64,000 nucleotides of DNA from Candidatus Shapirobacteria bacterium (GTDB taxonomy: Bacteria; Patescibacteria; Microgenomatia; UBA12405), in assembly GCA_028710865.1 (NCBI GenBank), contig JAQTUF010000005.1:1-64000 (forward strand), written 5' to 3'. Made by a program: the position numbers and the translations under genes. The notes under the pieces were generated by a model. That model was not told where the DNA came from. It was given only the letters and a program-made list of their open reading frames with translations, and searched no databases. This document shows, piece by piece, positions 1-8,233 of the stretch; position 1 is the stretch's first letter; each line of letters begins with the position of its first letter.

Positions 1-592
1 TTTTTAGCTTTGGATGTTATGACAAGGCTATGTAATGACAATTAAGGTTGTTTTGGCAATCAAATTTTTTTCTGCTAAACAAATTTGGAAATTAATTTCA
101 ATGAAAAATAGTGGCTAAAATAGAGTTTTATCTTTTTAAAAATAGTAAATATAAAAAGCTTGATTTGGTCAAAAAATGATGGTTTTAAATATGACTTTTG
201 AGTTTGATTGATATACTTTTTGAAGACTGATTTTGATACTAATGGATTAGTGAAAATTTTTTTTAAATTATTTAAAATAAGGGAGTTAAAATAAATTTTT
301 ATTGTTAGATGCGGTAATTAATATTTAATTAGGCTTTAATTGATGTCTTTAAGTAAGTTATTTTTTTTATATTAAATTCGGAGAAAAATTATAGTAAAAA
401 TATTTAAGTTTAGTTCGGTAATATTGCGGGAAAGAGTAAAAAATTACGGTAATTAATGTTTTTTGTTGTTTAAAATATGCGGTTAATAACTATTTAGAGA
501 ATGATTATAAGAGAAATATTAGATAAAGTATGGTTTTTGTGTCCTCACCAGGAACCTGTCTGTCGGCAGACAGGTCGAACTTTAGTTTTATG
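1..592. other. AT-rich stretch without a recognisable gene
   Basis: No open reading frame with normal codon use and no RNA gene is seen before the tRNA pair at 593. The sequence is very T- and A-rich and lacks the start/-10 arrangement common elsewhere in the window. The only structured element is a GC-rich palindrome at 555-574. Confidence 0.6.
555..574. repeat. GC-rich perfect palindrome (8-bp stem, 4-nt loop)
   Basis: CCTGTCTG and CAGACAGG face each other across the loop TCGG. It stands out from the AT-rich surroundings. It lies just downstream of the two minus-strand tRNAs, so it could end their transcript, although no long T-run follows. It may also belong to the family of GC-rich palindromes scattered through this window. 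Confidence 0.6.
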
Positions 593-664
593 TATCCCCA
601 GAAGGAATTGAACCTTCATTTGCCACTTAGGAGGTGGCCGTTCTATCCGTTGAACTATAGGGAT
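593..664 (-). tRNA. tRNA-Arg (anticodon CCT)
   Basis: A full cloverleaf folds on the minus strand: acceptor ATCCCTA/TGGGGAT, anticodon stem GCCAC/GTGGC with loop CTCCTAA (anticodon CCT, reads AGG), and T-arm GAAGG/CCTTC with loop TTCAATT. CCA is not encoded. It lies 5 bases downstream of tRNA-Pro on the same strand, so the two are probably co-transcribed. Confidence 0.93.
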
Positions 665-669
665 GCGTG

Positions 670-742
670 TCAGGGATAGGAGATTCGAACTCCTAATCTC
701 GCGAACCCGAATCGCGCACGTTACCAATTACGCTAATCCCTG
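670..742 (-). tRNA. tRNA-Pro (anticodon CGG)
   Basis: A full cloverleaf folds on the minus strand: acceptor CAGGGAT/ATCCCTG, anticodon stem CGCGA/TCGCG with loop TTCGGGT (anticodon CGG, reads CCG), and T-arm AGGAG/CTCCT with loop TTCGAAT. CCA is not encoded. It is the upstream member of a tRNA pair with tRNA-Arg. Confidence 0.93.
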
Positions 743-938
743 AAGCACAATATTATAACTTAAATAATAGTCTAAGAGAATTTTTAATGAAATTTATGAT
801 GTTTAAGTTTTTATTTTGTATATTTTTGATATATTTTTTGAAAATTAAAATAGCAGAAAACATTTTTAATTGCTGATGAGTTTTTAGTGAATTTATTCCC
901 TTGACTAGGGGATAAAGAATCTTTAAACTGATTTATAT

Positions 939-1223
939 ATGACAAATTATGAAAAAAATTTAAGGACTTTGATAGTCTGTTTTGTGTTACTTATTTTAGC
1001 TTTGGTGCCATTAAGATTTACAGAAGTGAAAAATTCAATAATTGAATCGCAGACACAGGTGCTAGGGGATGAAATTATTATTGAAAGTGAAAATATGGTT
1101 GAAGGGAATGTTACCGATGAAATTTATGAAGATGAAAATGATAATGGGGATGAAGTTGCAGTTGATGAAGAAGTAGTTTTACCAAATGCTGAAATAGATA
1201 AAGAGTCTTTGGAAAATAACTAA
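939..1223 (+). CDS. small membrane-anchored acidic protein, unknown function
   Basis: The 94-residue protein has one hydrophobic segment at about residues 10-26 (LIVCFVLLILALVPLRF). A strongly acidic tail rich in Glu, Asp and Asn follows, so it is probably a membrane protein with its tail outside. A promoter TTGACT (901-906), 17 bases, TAAACT (924-929) lies 9 bases before the ATG, so the mRNA has almost no leader and no Shine-Dalgarno site. I recognise no family. It converges with the PEGA-domain gene. Codon use is normal for the window, which supports a real gene. Confidence 0.65.
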   Translation: MTNYEKNLRTLIVCFVLLILALVPLRFTEVKNSIIESQTQVLGDEIIIESENMVEGNVTDEIYEDENDNGDEVAVDEEVVLPNAEIDKESLENN

Positions 1224-1238
1224 GCTAAAGTTTTAAGT

Positions 1239-2447
1239 CTATTTAATTGAGATGGTGTAGAGGTTTTCAGGAGCGGATTGGTAGGGAGAAATAAGGGTTA
1301 TGATTTTACTGCCATCAATTGTAGGGAAAACATTTTTAGGATCGAAATCACCAATGTAGAGGGTTTGTTGATTAGTACCATCATAATCAGCTACTTTAAT
1401 ACTTTGTTGACTAGTAAATAGAATATTGTCGTAGTTAGCTAACCAACTAGGATTGATGATGTCTTGGTTGGAACCAATTAAGAAATTAGTATCATCTTTT
1501 AAGTTGTAAACGTAATAATTACCCTGTTTTATATCACGGGATTGGATTTGGGTACTTTGGGCTGGTGGAGGAGTAATTATTCCATTGATTAAATTACCAT
1601 CTTTTTGAGCTAAATAAAGAATTTTTTCTTCATTAGTGGATAATTGAATATCTTGGGCTGAAATAGTAGATATTAGTGGTTGAAGCTCTTTGGGTATCTT
1701 TTCTACTTTAGTAGCAATAAGCTGATCAAGTTGATTTTTCCAGTCATTTTTAATGGTATTTAAAGTGGGAGTAACATCGTATAAATTTTTAGGATTAATG
1801 GTATTGTCTAGAGGTATTAAATAAGAAATGTTGGCTATAGAGTTAGTAGCTAAAATTTGTCTTGAATTGGGAGAAAATTCAAAATTAAAATCAGACCAAT
1901 TAATATTGAGTAGGTTTTGACTTAGTTGACGAGGGGTATTGCGGTTAAGGTTTAAAGAGAAGCTATTATTAAATTCAATAATGAATAAACCATTGTCGGT
2001 TGAAGCTGAGGCTGAAGCGATAGCATAAACTATTTTGGTACCATCTGCATTTATAGTGGGATTGATGGCACCAGTGTAGGTGAGGGGTTTTAAGTCGGGA
2101 ACTGATCTAAAAAGTTGAGTATCTGTTTGGGAAACAGTTTCTTTTTTGATTTTAATAGTTTTTTGCCAAGGGAGATAACCATCTTTGATAATTTTGACAG
2201 TGTAACTATCTGGGGAAAGATTGAGGGTATTATCGGTGGCGGTAACTAATCGGTCATCAAGGTAAACAGAGGCTCCTTTAGGTTCAGAAGTGGCTGATAA
2301 GATCCCAGTAGCAGTTAAAAGAGTACCGCTTTTAAGGTTAAATTTATAACCTCGGGCGATAAGAGAAATAATAAAGGTAAGACAAATTATAGAGATAGAG
2401 ACAATTAAGATAATAAGAATACTTTTTTTATTAGGGTTTTGACTCAT
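1239..2447 (-). CDS. PEGA-domain membrane-anchored protein with beta-propeller-like region
   Basis: I start the protein (402 residues) at MSQNPNKK because TATAAT lies exactly 6 bases upstream; a Met six residues earlier would overlap that -10 box. One membrane segment (ILIILIVSISIICLTFIISLIA) is followed by a PEGA domain: SATSEPKGASVYLDD, then SPDSYTVKIIKDGYLPWQKTIKI. The rest contains repeated short beta-strand motifs of the TolB/WD40 type (INADGTKIVYAIA, FEFSPNSRQILA, SWLANYDNILFTS, TIDGSKIITL). PEGA proteins are surface proteins of unknown role, often near cell-envelope genes. This one is divergent from mreB, with 46 bases between starts. Confidence 0.8.
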   Translation of the reverse strand: MSQNPNKKSILIILIVSISIICLTFIISLIARGYKFNLKSGTLLTATGILSATSEPKGASVYLDDRLVTATDNTLNLSPDSYTVKIIKDGYLPWQKTIKIKKETVSQTDTQLFRSVPDLKPLTYTGAINPTINADGTKIVYAIASASASTDNGLFIIEFNNSFSLNLNRNTPRQLSQNLLNINWSDFNFEFSPNSRQILATNSIANISYLIPLDNTINPKNLYDVTPTLNTIKNDWKNQLDQLIATKVEKIPKELQPLISTISAQDIQLSTNEEKILYLAQKDGNLINGIITPPPAQSTQIQSRDIKQGNYYVYNLKDDTNFLIGSNQDIINPSWLANYDNILFTSQQSIKVADYDGTNQQTLYIGDFDPKNVFPTIDGSKIITLISPYQSAPENLYTISIK

Positions 2448-2453
2448 AGAGAT

Positions 2454-2459
2454 ATTATA
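2454..2459 (-). promoter_or_regulatory. -10 box of the PEGA-domain gene (leaderless)
   Basis: TATAAT on the minus strand lies 6 bases before the ATG at 2447, which places the expected transcription start on or next to the start codon. It decides between two candidate starts. Confidence 0.6.
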
Positions 2460-2481
2460 TCTCAAAAGGGGAAAATTAGGA

Positions 2482-2487
2482 TAGAAT
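2482..2487 (+). promoter_or_regulatory. -10 box of mreB (leaderless)
   Basis: TAGAAT lies 6 bases before the mreB ATG at 2494. No Shine-Dalgarno site is present. This is one of the divergent leaderless pairs in the window. Confidence 0.55.
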
Positions 2488-2493
2488 TAAGAT

Positions 2494-3495
2494 ATGAAAT
2501 TGTTTAAAAAATTAGCTATAGATTTGGGGACAGCTAACTCGATAGTTTGGGAAGCAGAAAAAGGGATTGTGTTGAATGAACCGACAGTAGTGACGGTAGG
2601 GATTGAAGATAGAAAAGTTTTAGCAGTTGGAAGTGAAGCAAAAAAAATGTTGGGGAAAACACCGGAATATATTGAAGTAATCAGACCGTTGGAAGATGGA
2701 GTAATTGCTGATTATGAGGTAACAGAAGCAATGCTTAAATATTTTTTACGTAAGGTTATGGGAAATAATTGGTTTTTTGGTCCAGAGGTAATGATTTGTG
2801 TACCAGCGGGAATAACTCAGGTGGAACAGAGAGCGGTGGTAGATGCAGCTTTGTCGGCAGGAGCGAGAAAGGCATATCTTATAGATGAACCATTGGCGGC
2901 AGCTATTGGGGCTAAGATACCAGTATCGGAAGCGTTTGGGAATATGATTGTGGATATAGGTGGAGGAGCGGCAGAAGCAGCTATTATAGCTTTGGGTGGA
3001 GTAGTGGTTCATCGGACAATTAAGATTGGGGGAAATAAATTAGATCGGGCGATCATGGATTATTTGAAGAAAAAATACAATTTAGTGATTGGTGAACAGA
3101 CGGCGGAAGCAATTAAAATTCGAATGGGAAGTGCAATAAAGCCTAAAAAATTGGAAACAATGGAAATAAATGGTAGAGACTCAGTTTATGGCTTGCCCAA
3201 AAATTTAGTAATAAATAACGATGAAATTTATGAATCATTAAGACCAGTGTTGGATTTGATAGTTATGGTGATTAGAGATACATTAGAAATTACTCCACCA
3301 GAATTAGTGTCAGATATTATGGAGAGAGGAATCATTTTGAGTGGGGGTACAGTTCAGTTAAAGAATTTTAATACTTTAGTAACTAGAGAGATAGGAGTAT
3401 CAGCACATGTAGCACTTGAACCACAGTTTTGTGTAATTAAAGGGACTGGAATAGCAGTGGAAAATTTGGAAGTTTATCGTCGAGCATTGAAATGA
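2494..3495 (+). CDS. mreB: rod shape-determining protein MreB
   Basis: Bacterial actin that polymerises under the membrane and guides lateral wall synthesis. The 333 residues match the usual length. The phosphate-1 motif AIDLGTANS lies near residue 8, phosphate-2 is VDIGGGAAEAAI (canonical MreB has GGGTT/S at this place), and the adenosine motif is GIILSGGTVQL. Also visible are MICVPAGITQVEQRAV and YLIDEPLAAAIGA, typical of MreB/Mbl. No mreC or mreD follows, so the usual mreBCD operon is broken up here. A -10 box 6 bases upstream predicts a leaderless mRNA. Confidence 0.95.
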   Translation: MKLFKKLAIDLGTANSIVWEAEKGIVLNEPTVVTVGIEDRKVLAVGSEAKKMLGKTPEYIEVIRPLEDGVIADYEVTEAMLKYFLRKVMGNNWFFGPEVMICVPAGITQVEQRAVVDAALSAGARKAYLIDEPLAAAIGAKIPVSEAFGNMIVDIGGGAAEAAIIALGGVVVHRTIKIGGNKLDRAIMDYLKKKYNLVIGEQTAEAIKIRMGSAIKPKKLETMEINGRDSVYGLPKNLVINNDEIYESLRPVLDLIVMVIRDTLEITPPELVSDIMERGIILSGGTVQLKNFNTLVTREIGVSAHVALEPQFCVIKGTGIAVENLEVYRRALK

Positions 3496-3836
3496 TCTAT
3501 TTAAAAATAGATATCTTATAATTTTAAATTTCTAATTTTAAATTTCTAATTTTAAATTTCTAATTTTGACAGTATAAGTTAATTTTGAATTTTATTATTG
3601 TAATTTATATTAATTAAGGTTAATGACCTTAATATCCATTAAATTTGTGAGTATAATTATTGTTCAATATAGTGATAAATTAAATAAATTAGTTTAAGAG
3701 ATTTATATCTTATAGTTTTTTGAGTTGGGGAGAGGTGATATAGTTAAGTTTCAAAACATAATTTCAATAAATATAGGGTATATTTTAATTATTTTTTTTA
3801 GCATTTTTTATTTATTTTTAATGTTAAAATTGATCA
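3496..3836. other. intergenic region with short repeats, no gene
   Basis: This 341-base AT-rich gap holds a 14-bp tandem repeat (3520-3567) and an inverted repeat ATTAAGGT/ACCTTAAT near 3614-3634. TAAAAT at 3825-3830, 6 bases before the next GTG start, is the likely promoter -10 of the glycosyltransferase gene. No open frame with normal codon use is seen. Confidence 0.6.
3520..3567. repeat. 14-bp tandem repeat, about 3.4 copies
   Basis: The unit AATTTTAAATTTCT is repeated three times perfectly, followed by a partial copy. The copies are directly adjacent with no spacers. It is non-coding and lies just downstream of mreB. Confidence 0.85.
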
Positions 3837-4706
3837 GTGAAAAAAAAGAAAGAGAAAAAACAGGTTAAAATAGGCATAAGGATGAAAAAAAGTAATGAGC
3901 CTATATCTAATTTAGATGGAAATTTGTGGGAAATATTTAATATTTCTCTTTTTAGCAGAGATGTTAATCAAGTGCTAAATATTATAGGAAGTAATTTAGA
4001 TTTGGGTACAAAAAAATATTGGGTAGCTACAGTTAACCCTGAATTTGTAATGGAAGCAATAAAAGATGATAAATTTCGTCAAATTCTAAAGAAAACTAGT
4101 TTAAATGTGATGGATGGAATTGGACTTATATGGGTAAGGGAATTAGAAAAAAGATTTAAAAATAAGACATCTAGATTGGTGGAAGGATTTAGAGTAGGAA
4201 TAGAGATTTTACAAGGTAAACATAGAGATCAAGTGGCATCTGGTGCAGATTTAATGCTAAATTTAGGAGAAATGGTGGCTAAAAAGAATTTAAAAATGTT
4301 TTTTTTGGGAGGATGGCAAAATAGGGCTAAGAAGACAGCTGATTTTTTTAAGAAAAAATTTATTCTTAAAGATAACCAAGTAGCTTGGTCTGAAGGTGAA
4401 CCTAATGTAGCCAATAGTGAAATAGTTAAAAAGATTAATGGTTTTAAACCGGATGTTTTGTTGGTTGCCTATGGAATGAAGAAACAAGAATTTTGGATTG
4501 ATAGAAATTTGAAGGATTTAGATGTGGGATTAGTGATGGGGGTAGGGAGGAGTTTTGATTATTATAGTGGTGATCTTAAGCGAGCACCTAAAGCTTGGCA
4601 GAAAGTAGGATTAGAATGGTTGTATTCGCTTATAAAAGAACCAAAGAGATTTAAGAGACAATTAGTCTTACCAAAGTTTGTCTGGAAAGTGTTGACTTGC
4701 AAATAA
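3837..4706 (+). CDS. WecG/TagA/CpsF family glycosyltransferase
   Basis: This GT26-family enzyme transfers a sugar (N-acetylmannosamine or its uronic acid in known members) from a UDP-sugar to a lipid-linked acceptor in surface-glycan or teichoic-acid assembly. The core shows WVATVNPEFVMEA, then VMDGIGLIWV, the LMLNLGEMVAKKNLKMFFLGGW segment and the C-terminal VGRSFDYYSGDLKRAP...GLEWLYSLIKEPKRF, all typical. Length 289 is slightly above normal because of a Lys-rich N-terminus. I keep the GTG start because TAAAAT lies 6 bases upstream; the ATG at 3882 is an alternative. The acceptor cannot be told from sequence. Confidence 0.88.
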   Translation: MKKKKEKKQVKIGIRMKKSNEPISNLDGNLWEIFNISLFSRDVNQVLNIIGSNLDLGTKKYWVATVNPEFVMEAIKDDKFRQILKKTSLNVMDGIGLIWVRELEKRFKNKTSRLVEGFRVGIEILQGKHRDQVASGADLMLNLGEMVAKKNLKMFFLGGWQNRAKKTADFFKKKFILKDNQVAWSEGEPNVANSEIVKKINGFKPDVLLVAYGMKKQEFWIDRNLKDLDVGLVMGVGRSFDYYSGDLKRAPKAWQKVGLEWLYSLIKEPKRFKRQLVLPKFVWKVLTCK

Positions 4707-4730
4707 TTTTTTTAGTCTTATAATATTTTT

Positions 4731-5024
4731 ATGAATGAAAATTGTGATCAATCTTATTGGGAGAATATTTTATCTAAAGATGGGCTTGGTATTGTTCCAT
4801 CTGTTGTAACCGAGTTAAATAAAGCTGGCTTTAATGCTGGGAGTTTGGAAGAGATGGCAAAAACTGAGCATGAGATTAAAGAGGCTTTAGATAGGGGGGT
4901 GGAAACTGAAAATTTGTTTTCTAGTGAAATTCCATTAAATAAGAGTGGTCTACCTCCTTGTAAAAGAGCTAAATTGGAAAATGAGAGAAATATTCAAGAA
5001 AAGGATTCTAGATTGAAGGGGTAG
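4731..5024 (+). CDS. hypothetical protein, 97 residues
   Basis: The protein is soluble and of mixed charge, with a predicted helical middle (LNKAGFNAGSLEEMAKTEHEIKEALDRGVE) and a basic C-terminus. TATAAT (4719-4724) lies 6 bases before the ATG, which fits the leaderless pattern of the window and supports expression. No family is recognised. Neighbours give no clear hint. Confidence 0.6.
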   Translation: MNENCDQSYWENILSKDGLGIVPSVVTELNKAGFNAGSLEEMAKTEHEIKEALDRGVETENLFSSEIPLNKSGLPPCKRAKLENERNIQEKDSRLKG

Positions 5025-5060
5025 AATGAAACCAAATGGTTAATTAGTGAACCTATAATA

Positions 5061-5089
5061 TTTACTTTTAGGGAGTTTTAAGGTATAAT
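5061..5089 (+). promoter_or_regulatory. sigma70-type promoter for the Nudix-like gene
   Basis: TTTACT and TATAAT are separated by 17 bases. The expected start near 5096 gives a leader of about 135 bases before the ATG at 5231. This is unlike the leaderless genes around it. Confidence 0.6.
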
Positions 5090-5093
5090 GGCT

Positions 5094-5192
5094 ATGATTC
5101 AATTTTTTCTGTTTGCCAAAGGTGGCATTTTTGGAAAATTATTGGAGCCATTGGCTCTTTTACATAGATATAACTTTATTTTCGAGCAGTGA
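5094..5192 (+). CDS. possible 32-residue leader ORF upstream of the Nudix-like gene
   Basis: This short frame starts with ATG 4 bases after the -10 box and ends at TGA 5190-5192. The product would be basic and hydrophobic (it begins MIQFFLFAKGG). The region also contains small hairpins (GCCAaaggTGGC and GAGCCAttGGCTC). It could be a leader peptide, a tiny protein, or chance. No homology is claimed. Confidence 0.25.
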   Translation: MIQFFLFAKGGIFGKLLEPLALLHRYNFIFEQ

Positions 5193-5230
5193 TGCTTTTT
5201 AAATAAATTTCCTTGAAAGGGTGATGAACT

Positions 5231-6280
5231 ATGATAAGTAGGGTTATTCTACCTAAAGATCGGGTTATGTTTTCTGAGGAATTGCTCAGGGATCCTTTGA
5301 ATCGCGACGATCCTGCCTATGATAAAATCTACACCACGTTTTATGTGGCGGGTATGGTTGATGAAGTTACCACAGTTGATGGTCAGAATCGCTATACTCT
5401 TGATCTTACTGAATCTCCAATTGTTGTTATTAATGAGAAGGAAAGGATTAATCTTGAATTGCATCCTGATACTCCATTGTTAAACTACATGCGGGGTTTA
5501 GGAAAAATGGGTAAGGAACGGAAATTTGCGAAATGGGGTAATTATACCCTAGTATCTGGCGGTGCTATCGTATATTTTGGTGGCAAATTACTGTGTCTGG
5601 TCAGAGATGATCAAGCAAATGTGGATGCAGGATGTTTGACTAGTCCTGCCGGACGGATGGACCAGTGGTTATCAACTCTCTCTGGAATCGAACTTTTGGA
5701 GGAGATGAATATTCTGGTCAGAAGTCGAAGAGGCGAACTGTTGTTGTTGGCACCCTTTGGATCTGGTATTCCAAGGGATACTTCAATTCTGAGGAAACTC
5801 GAATCTTTGGAAGAAGTTAAGAGTTATTTTTCTGAAAAAGGAAAAACTGAAGAGTTGGAACTTTTAAAAAAGATTGGTCCGAAGACCATACTGACTCAAG
5901 ATTTGGATCAATATGGAATAAACAACTTTCATGATTTGAGGAGTGACCAGGTTCGAACGGTAGTCAATTACAAGACGGTTGATTTTTGTAATGGATTGGC
6001 TTACTTAGACAAGGAGAATAATACCTTTGAATTTCGGCAGGTTTTCGATCTAACGGAACCTGGTATGGAACTAGTTGCAGTTATACCGGGTGAGGTTTAT
6101 AAATTTGGTCCGCCGAATGACGTCAAGAAGGTAATGAATGAAACTGCTATCTTAAGCCATCAAGAATTGTCTGCCATGATCAAAAATGGAACAGTCAAAG
6201 CAGTCCCAACAATTAAATATTATCTTGAGAGATTGTCTTCAAATAGTGCAATTGAATACTTTGAAAGCAGTCGTATCTAG
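5231..6280 (+). CDS. Nudix-like protein with degenerate Nudix box
   Basis: At about residues 105-161 there is a Nudix-like stretch: SGGAIVYFGGKLLCLVRDD, then SPAGRMDQW, then GIELLEEMNI. The last element resembles RExxEExGI of the Nudix helix but lacks the Arg and Gly, and the spacing is two residues short. Catalysis is therefore uncertain; it could be a binding domain or a diverged hydrolase. The other parts (residues 1-90 and 170-349) match no family I know. The gene is more GC-rich than its neighbours. It has a good ribosome site (AAAGGGTGAT), a leader of about 135 bases and a strong intrinsic terminator, so it is a self-contained unit. Confidence 0.55.
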   Translation: MISRVILPKDRVMFSEELLRDPLNRDDPAYDKIYTTFYVAGMVDEVTTVDGQNRYTLDLTESPIVVINEKERINLELHPDTPLLNYMRGLGKMGKERKFAKWGNYTLVSGGAIVYFGGKLLCLVRDDQANVDAGCLTSPAGRMDQWLSTLSGIELLEEMNILVRSRRGELLLLAPFGSGIPRDTSILRKLESLEEVKSYFSEKGKTEELELLKKIGPKTILTQDLDQYGINNFHDLRSDQVRTVVNYKTVDFCNGLAYLDKENNTFEFRQVFDLTEPGMELVAVIPGEVYKFGPPNDVKKVMNETAILSHQELSAMIKNGTVKAVPTIKYYLERLSSNSAIEYFESSRI

Positions 6281-6320
6281 AAATATTAAAGTTTTATCTA
6301 AATTAGAAGAGTAAAAGGGT

Positions 6321-6373
6321 GACCGGTATCTGTTGCGTTTTACACGAACAGATCTATCGGTCCTTTTTTTTGT
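6321..6373 (+). terminator. intrinsic terminator of the Nudix-like gene
   Basis: A long imperfect hairpin (GACCGGTATCTGTT pairing with AACAGATCTATCGGTC) is followed by a run of about ten T residues. It lies between convergent genes and touches the murB stop codon. Confidence 0.85.
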
Positions 6374-7203
6374 CAAAATTCTCCAAGTAATTTAATCTCA
6401 AGTTCAAATTGAAAACCTAAGATTTCTTGAGCTTTAGATTGAATTAGTTGAATTAGGTTAAAATAATCAATGGCAGTGGTGTGGCCATTATTGATAATAA
6501 AGTTAGCGTGAGTGGGGCTGATTTGAGCGTCACCAATAGAAAAACCTTTGAGATTTAATTGTTGGTCAATAATCATACCAGTAGGGTCTTTACCTTCGAT
6601 ATTTTTAAAAACGCTCCCAAGTGAGTTCATCGGCTGAATGGCTGATTTTTTTTGAATAATTTCTTTAGTTTTTTGTTTAGCAAAGGTTGAGTTGCCTGGT
6701 TTTAATTTTAGAACAGCTGAAATAATAAAATCGTTATATTCTTTGATTGAGTCGACAAATTCTGAAAATAGAGTTTTATTATCTCCGTGAATATTGCCGG
6801 CAATGGCACCACCAATGGTGGAGGGAATATAACTAAACTCTTCTAATCCTAATAAATTATGATCGAGAGTAAAATTAATAAGAGTTGAAAGTTGGACACC
6901 AGAAGCTACTTTTACTTGATTATTGGGTAATATTTCAATTTCCTTGGAGTTGTTTTTGATAACGATTCCAGAAATACCAGAATCGGAAATTAAAACATTG
7001 GAACCATTACCAATGATAGTAATAGGTTGATGGGATAAATATTTTAAAATTTTAGTAAAGTCGTTTGAACTAGTAGTGTGAATAAAGATATCAGCTGGGC
7101 CGCCAATTTTGACGGTAGTGTAAGGAGCTAGAGGATGATTTTGATAAATTTCTAGGTTAGGGAAATTAGTTTTAAGATCAGAATAAGTTTGATTTAGATC
7201 CAT
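6373..7203 (-). CDS. murB: UDP-N-acetylenolpyruvoylglucosamine reductase MurB
   Basis: Cytoplasmic flavoenzyme that reduces UDP-GlcNAc-enolpyruvate with NADPH to UDP-MurNAc in peptidoglycan precursor synthesis. FAD-binding motifs TTVKIGGPADIFI, IIGNGSNVLISDSGISGIVI and YIPSTIGGAIAGNIH are clear. The proton-donor region is SLGSVFKN, and a late Glu lies in FELEIKLLG. At 276 residues it is somewhat short for the family. TATAAT lies 6 bases before the ATG, so the mRNA is predicted leaderless. It stands alone, without other mur genes next to it. Confidence 0.95.
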   Translation of the reverse strand: MDLNQTYSDLKTNFPNLEIYQNHPLAPYTTVKIGGPADIFIHTTSSNDFTKILKYLSHQPITIIGNGSNVLISDSGISGIVIKNNSKEIEILPNNQVKVASGVQLSTLINFTLDHNLLGLEEFSYIPSTIGGAIAGNIHGDNKTLFSEFVDSIKEYNDFIISAVLKLKPGNSTFAKQKTKEIIQKKSAIQPMNSLGSVFKNIEGKDPTGMIIDQQLNLKGFSIGDAQISPTHANFIINNGHTTAIDYFNLIQLIQSKAQEILGFQFELEIKLLGEF

Positions 7204-7244
7204 AGGAGAATTATAGCAATTTAAATTTTTAGTTTTAATTTCTC

Positions 7245-7309
7245 ATCATGAATTTTTTGCCTCAGTCAATGTGGGCAGGCCACGTTGAAGTTCGTCAAAA
7301 AATTATGAT
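7245..7309. repeat. nested hairpin with AT-rich outer arms and GC-rich core
   Basis: Outer arms (ATCATgAATTTTTTG and CAAAAAATTATGAT) enclose an inner hairpin CAATGTGG/CCACGTTG. A similar design occurs at 19802-19853. It lies upstream of murB and far downstream of no gene, so a terminator role is not obvious. It may be a dispersed palindromic element. Confidence 0.5.
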
Positions 7310-7431
7310 TTCGAAATTTATTTATTTTTTTTAAAGCTAAAATTTATCTTATAAAATAAATTGTTTGAGATAGTAAAAAAATATGGGTTGTTGGTGTGGA
7401 AAAGTGGAGAAGAAATAGAGTATCCTATAAT

Positions 7432-8199
7432 TTATATACTCATATCAAACAGTTGAAGTAGGGTTTTAAGAGATTTAACATTGGAAGCAATTTCTTCTTG
7501 GTGGATTGGCTGGGCTAGTGGGTTTTCTACTAAAAAACAATGTTTAACTCCAACTTTTTGAGCGGGGTTGATATCGCTTTTGGGATTATCACCAATTACG
7601 GCACAGTTTGAAGGATCTATTTTAAAGTAATTTATAGCCTCTTGCCAAGAATCATGATTTTTAGGATTATCTTCATTGACAATAAAAACATCATCCCAAT
7701 TAATATATCTATCTAAATTAAGCCAATTAAATTTTTTCCAGGTCCATTCTTTGTTGCCATGGGTGACAATGCCGATTGGCATATCAATAGAGGATAAAAA
7801 TTTTAGAATTTTTTCGGCACCAACTTTAGGTTTTAATGGAGTTTGGTATATGTGTAATAAAATTTCTTTGGTTTTTATTTGAGTTTCTAATGAGATTGGA
7901 TTTTCATTGTTTAATTCATCGATAATTTGATTCCATTTTTGAGGGTTAACACCAAATTTTTTATATAGCTTATTATCAATCGAAATAATTTTCTTTTCCC
8001 ATTCGTCATTGGTAAGTTTAGGCTCATTTAGGGATAAAAAGGTGGCAGCTTGAGATTTATGTTCTATAAATGTGGGACTAGTATCACAGATGGTATCATC
8101 AAGATCAAACAAAAATTGATAGATATTATTATTTTTTATCCATTTCTCTAGGTTAAGTTCTCTTTCAATTTCAGTAAGATTTGCTCTTTCCACCTGCAT
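7432..8199 (-). CDS. HAD-superfamily hydrolase
   Basis: Likely phosphatase of the HAD subfamily I type; substrate unknown. Motif I is FLFDLDDTICDTSP (nucleophile first Asp), motif II is IGIVTHGN, a Lys follows in WTWKKFNW, and motif IV is CAVIGDNPKSDINPAQKVG. I start at MQVERANL (255 residues) because TAAAAT lies 7 bases upstream. The longer upstream frame would run through the divergent ruvC gene and shows no domain. The start codons of this gene and ruvC are 35 bases apart. Confidence 0.82.
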   Translation of the reverse strand: MQVERANLTEIERELNLEKWIKNNNIYQFLFDLDDTICDTSPTFIEHKSQAATFLSLNEPKLTNDEWEKKIISIDNKLYKKFGVNPQKWNQIIDELNNENPISLETQIKTKEILLHIYQTPLKPKVGAEKILKFLSSIDMPIGIVTHGNKEWTWKKFNWLNLDRYINWDDVFIVNEDNPKNHDSWQEAINYFKIDPSNCAVIGDNPKSDINPAQKVGVKHCFLVENPLAQPIHQEEIASNVKSLKTLLQLFDMSI

Positions 8200-8233
8200 A
8201 ATAGGGATTTTAACATATTTGTTATGATTAATT

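Noticed and set aside
545..727. 60-residue minus-strand frame
   Set aside because: It lies across tRNA-Arg and tRNA-Pro and is a by-product of them.
3520..3567. Tandem repeats as a CRISPR array
   Set aside because: The 14-bp units are directly adjacent with no spacers and no cas gene is present in the window.
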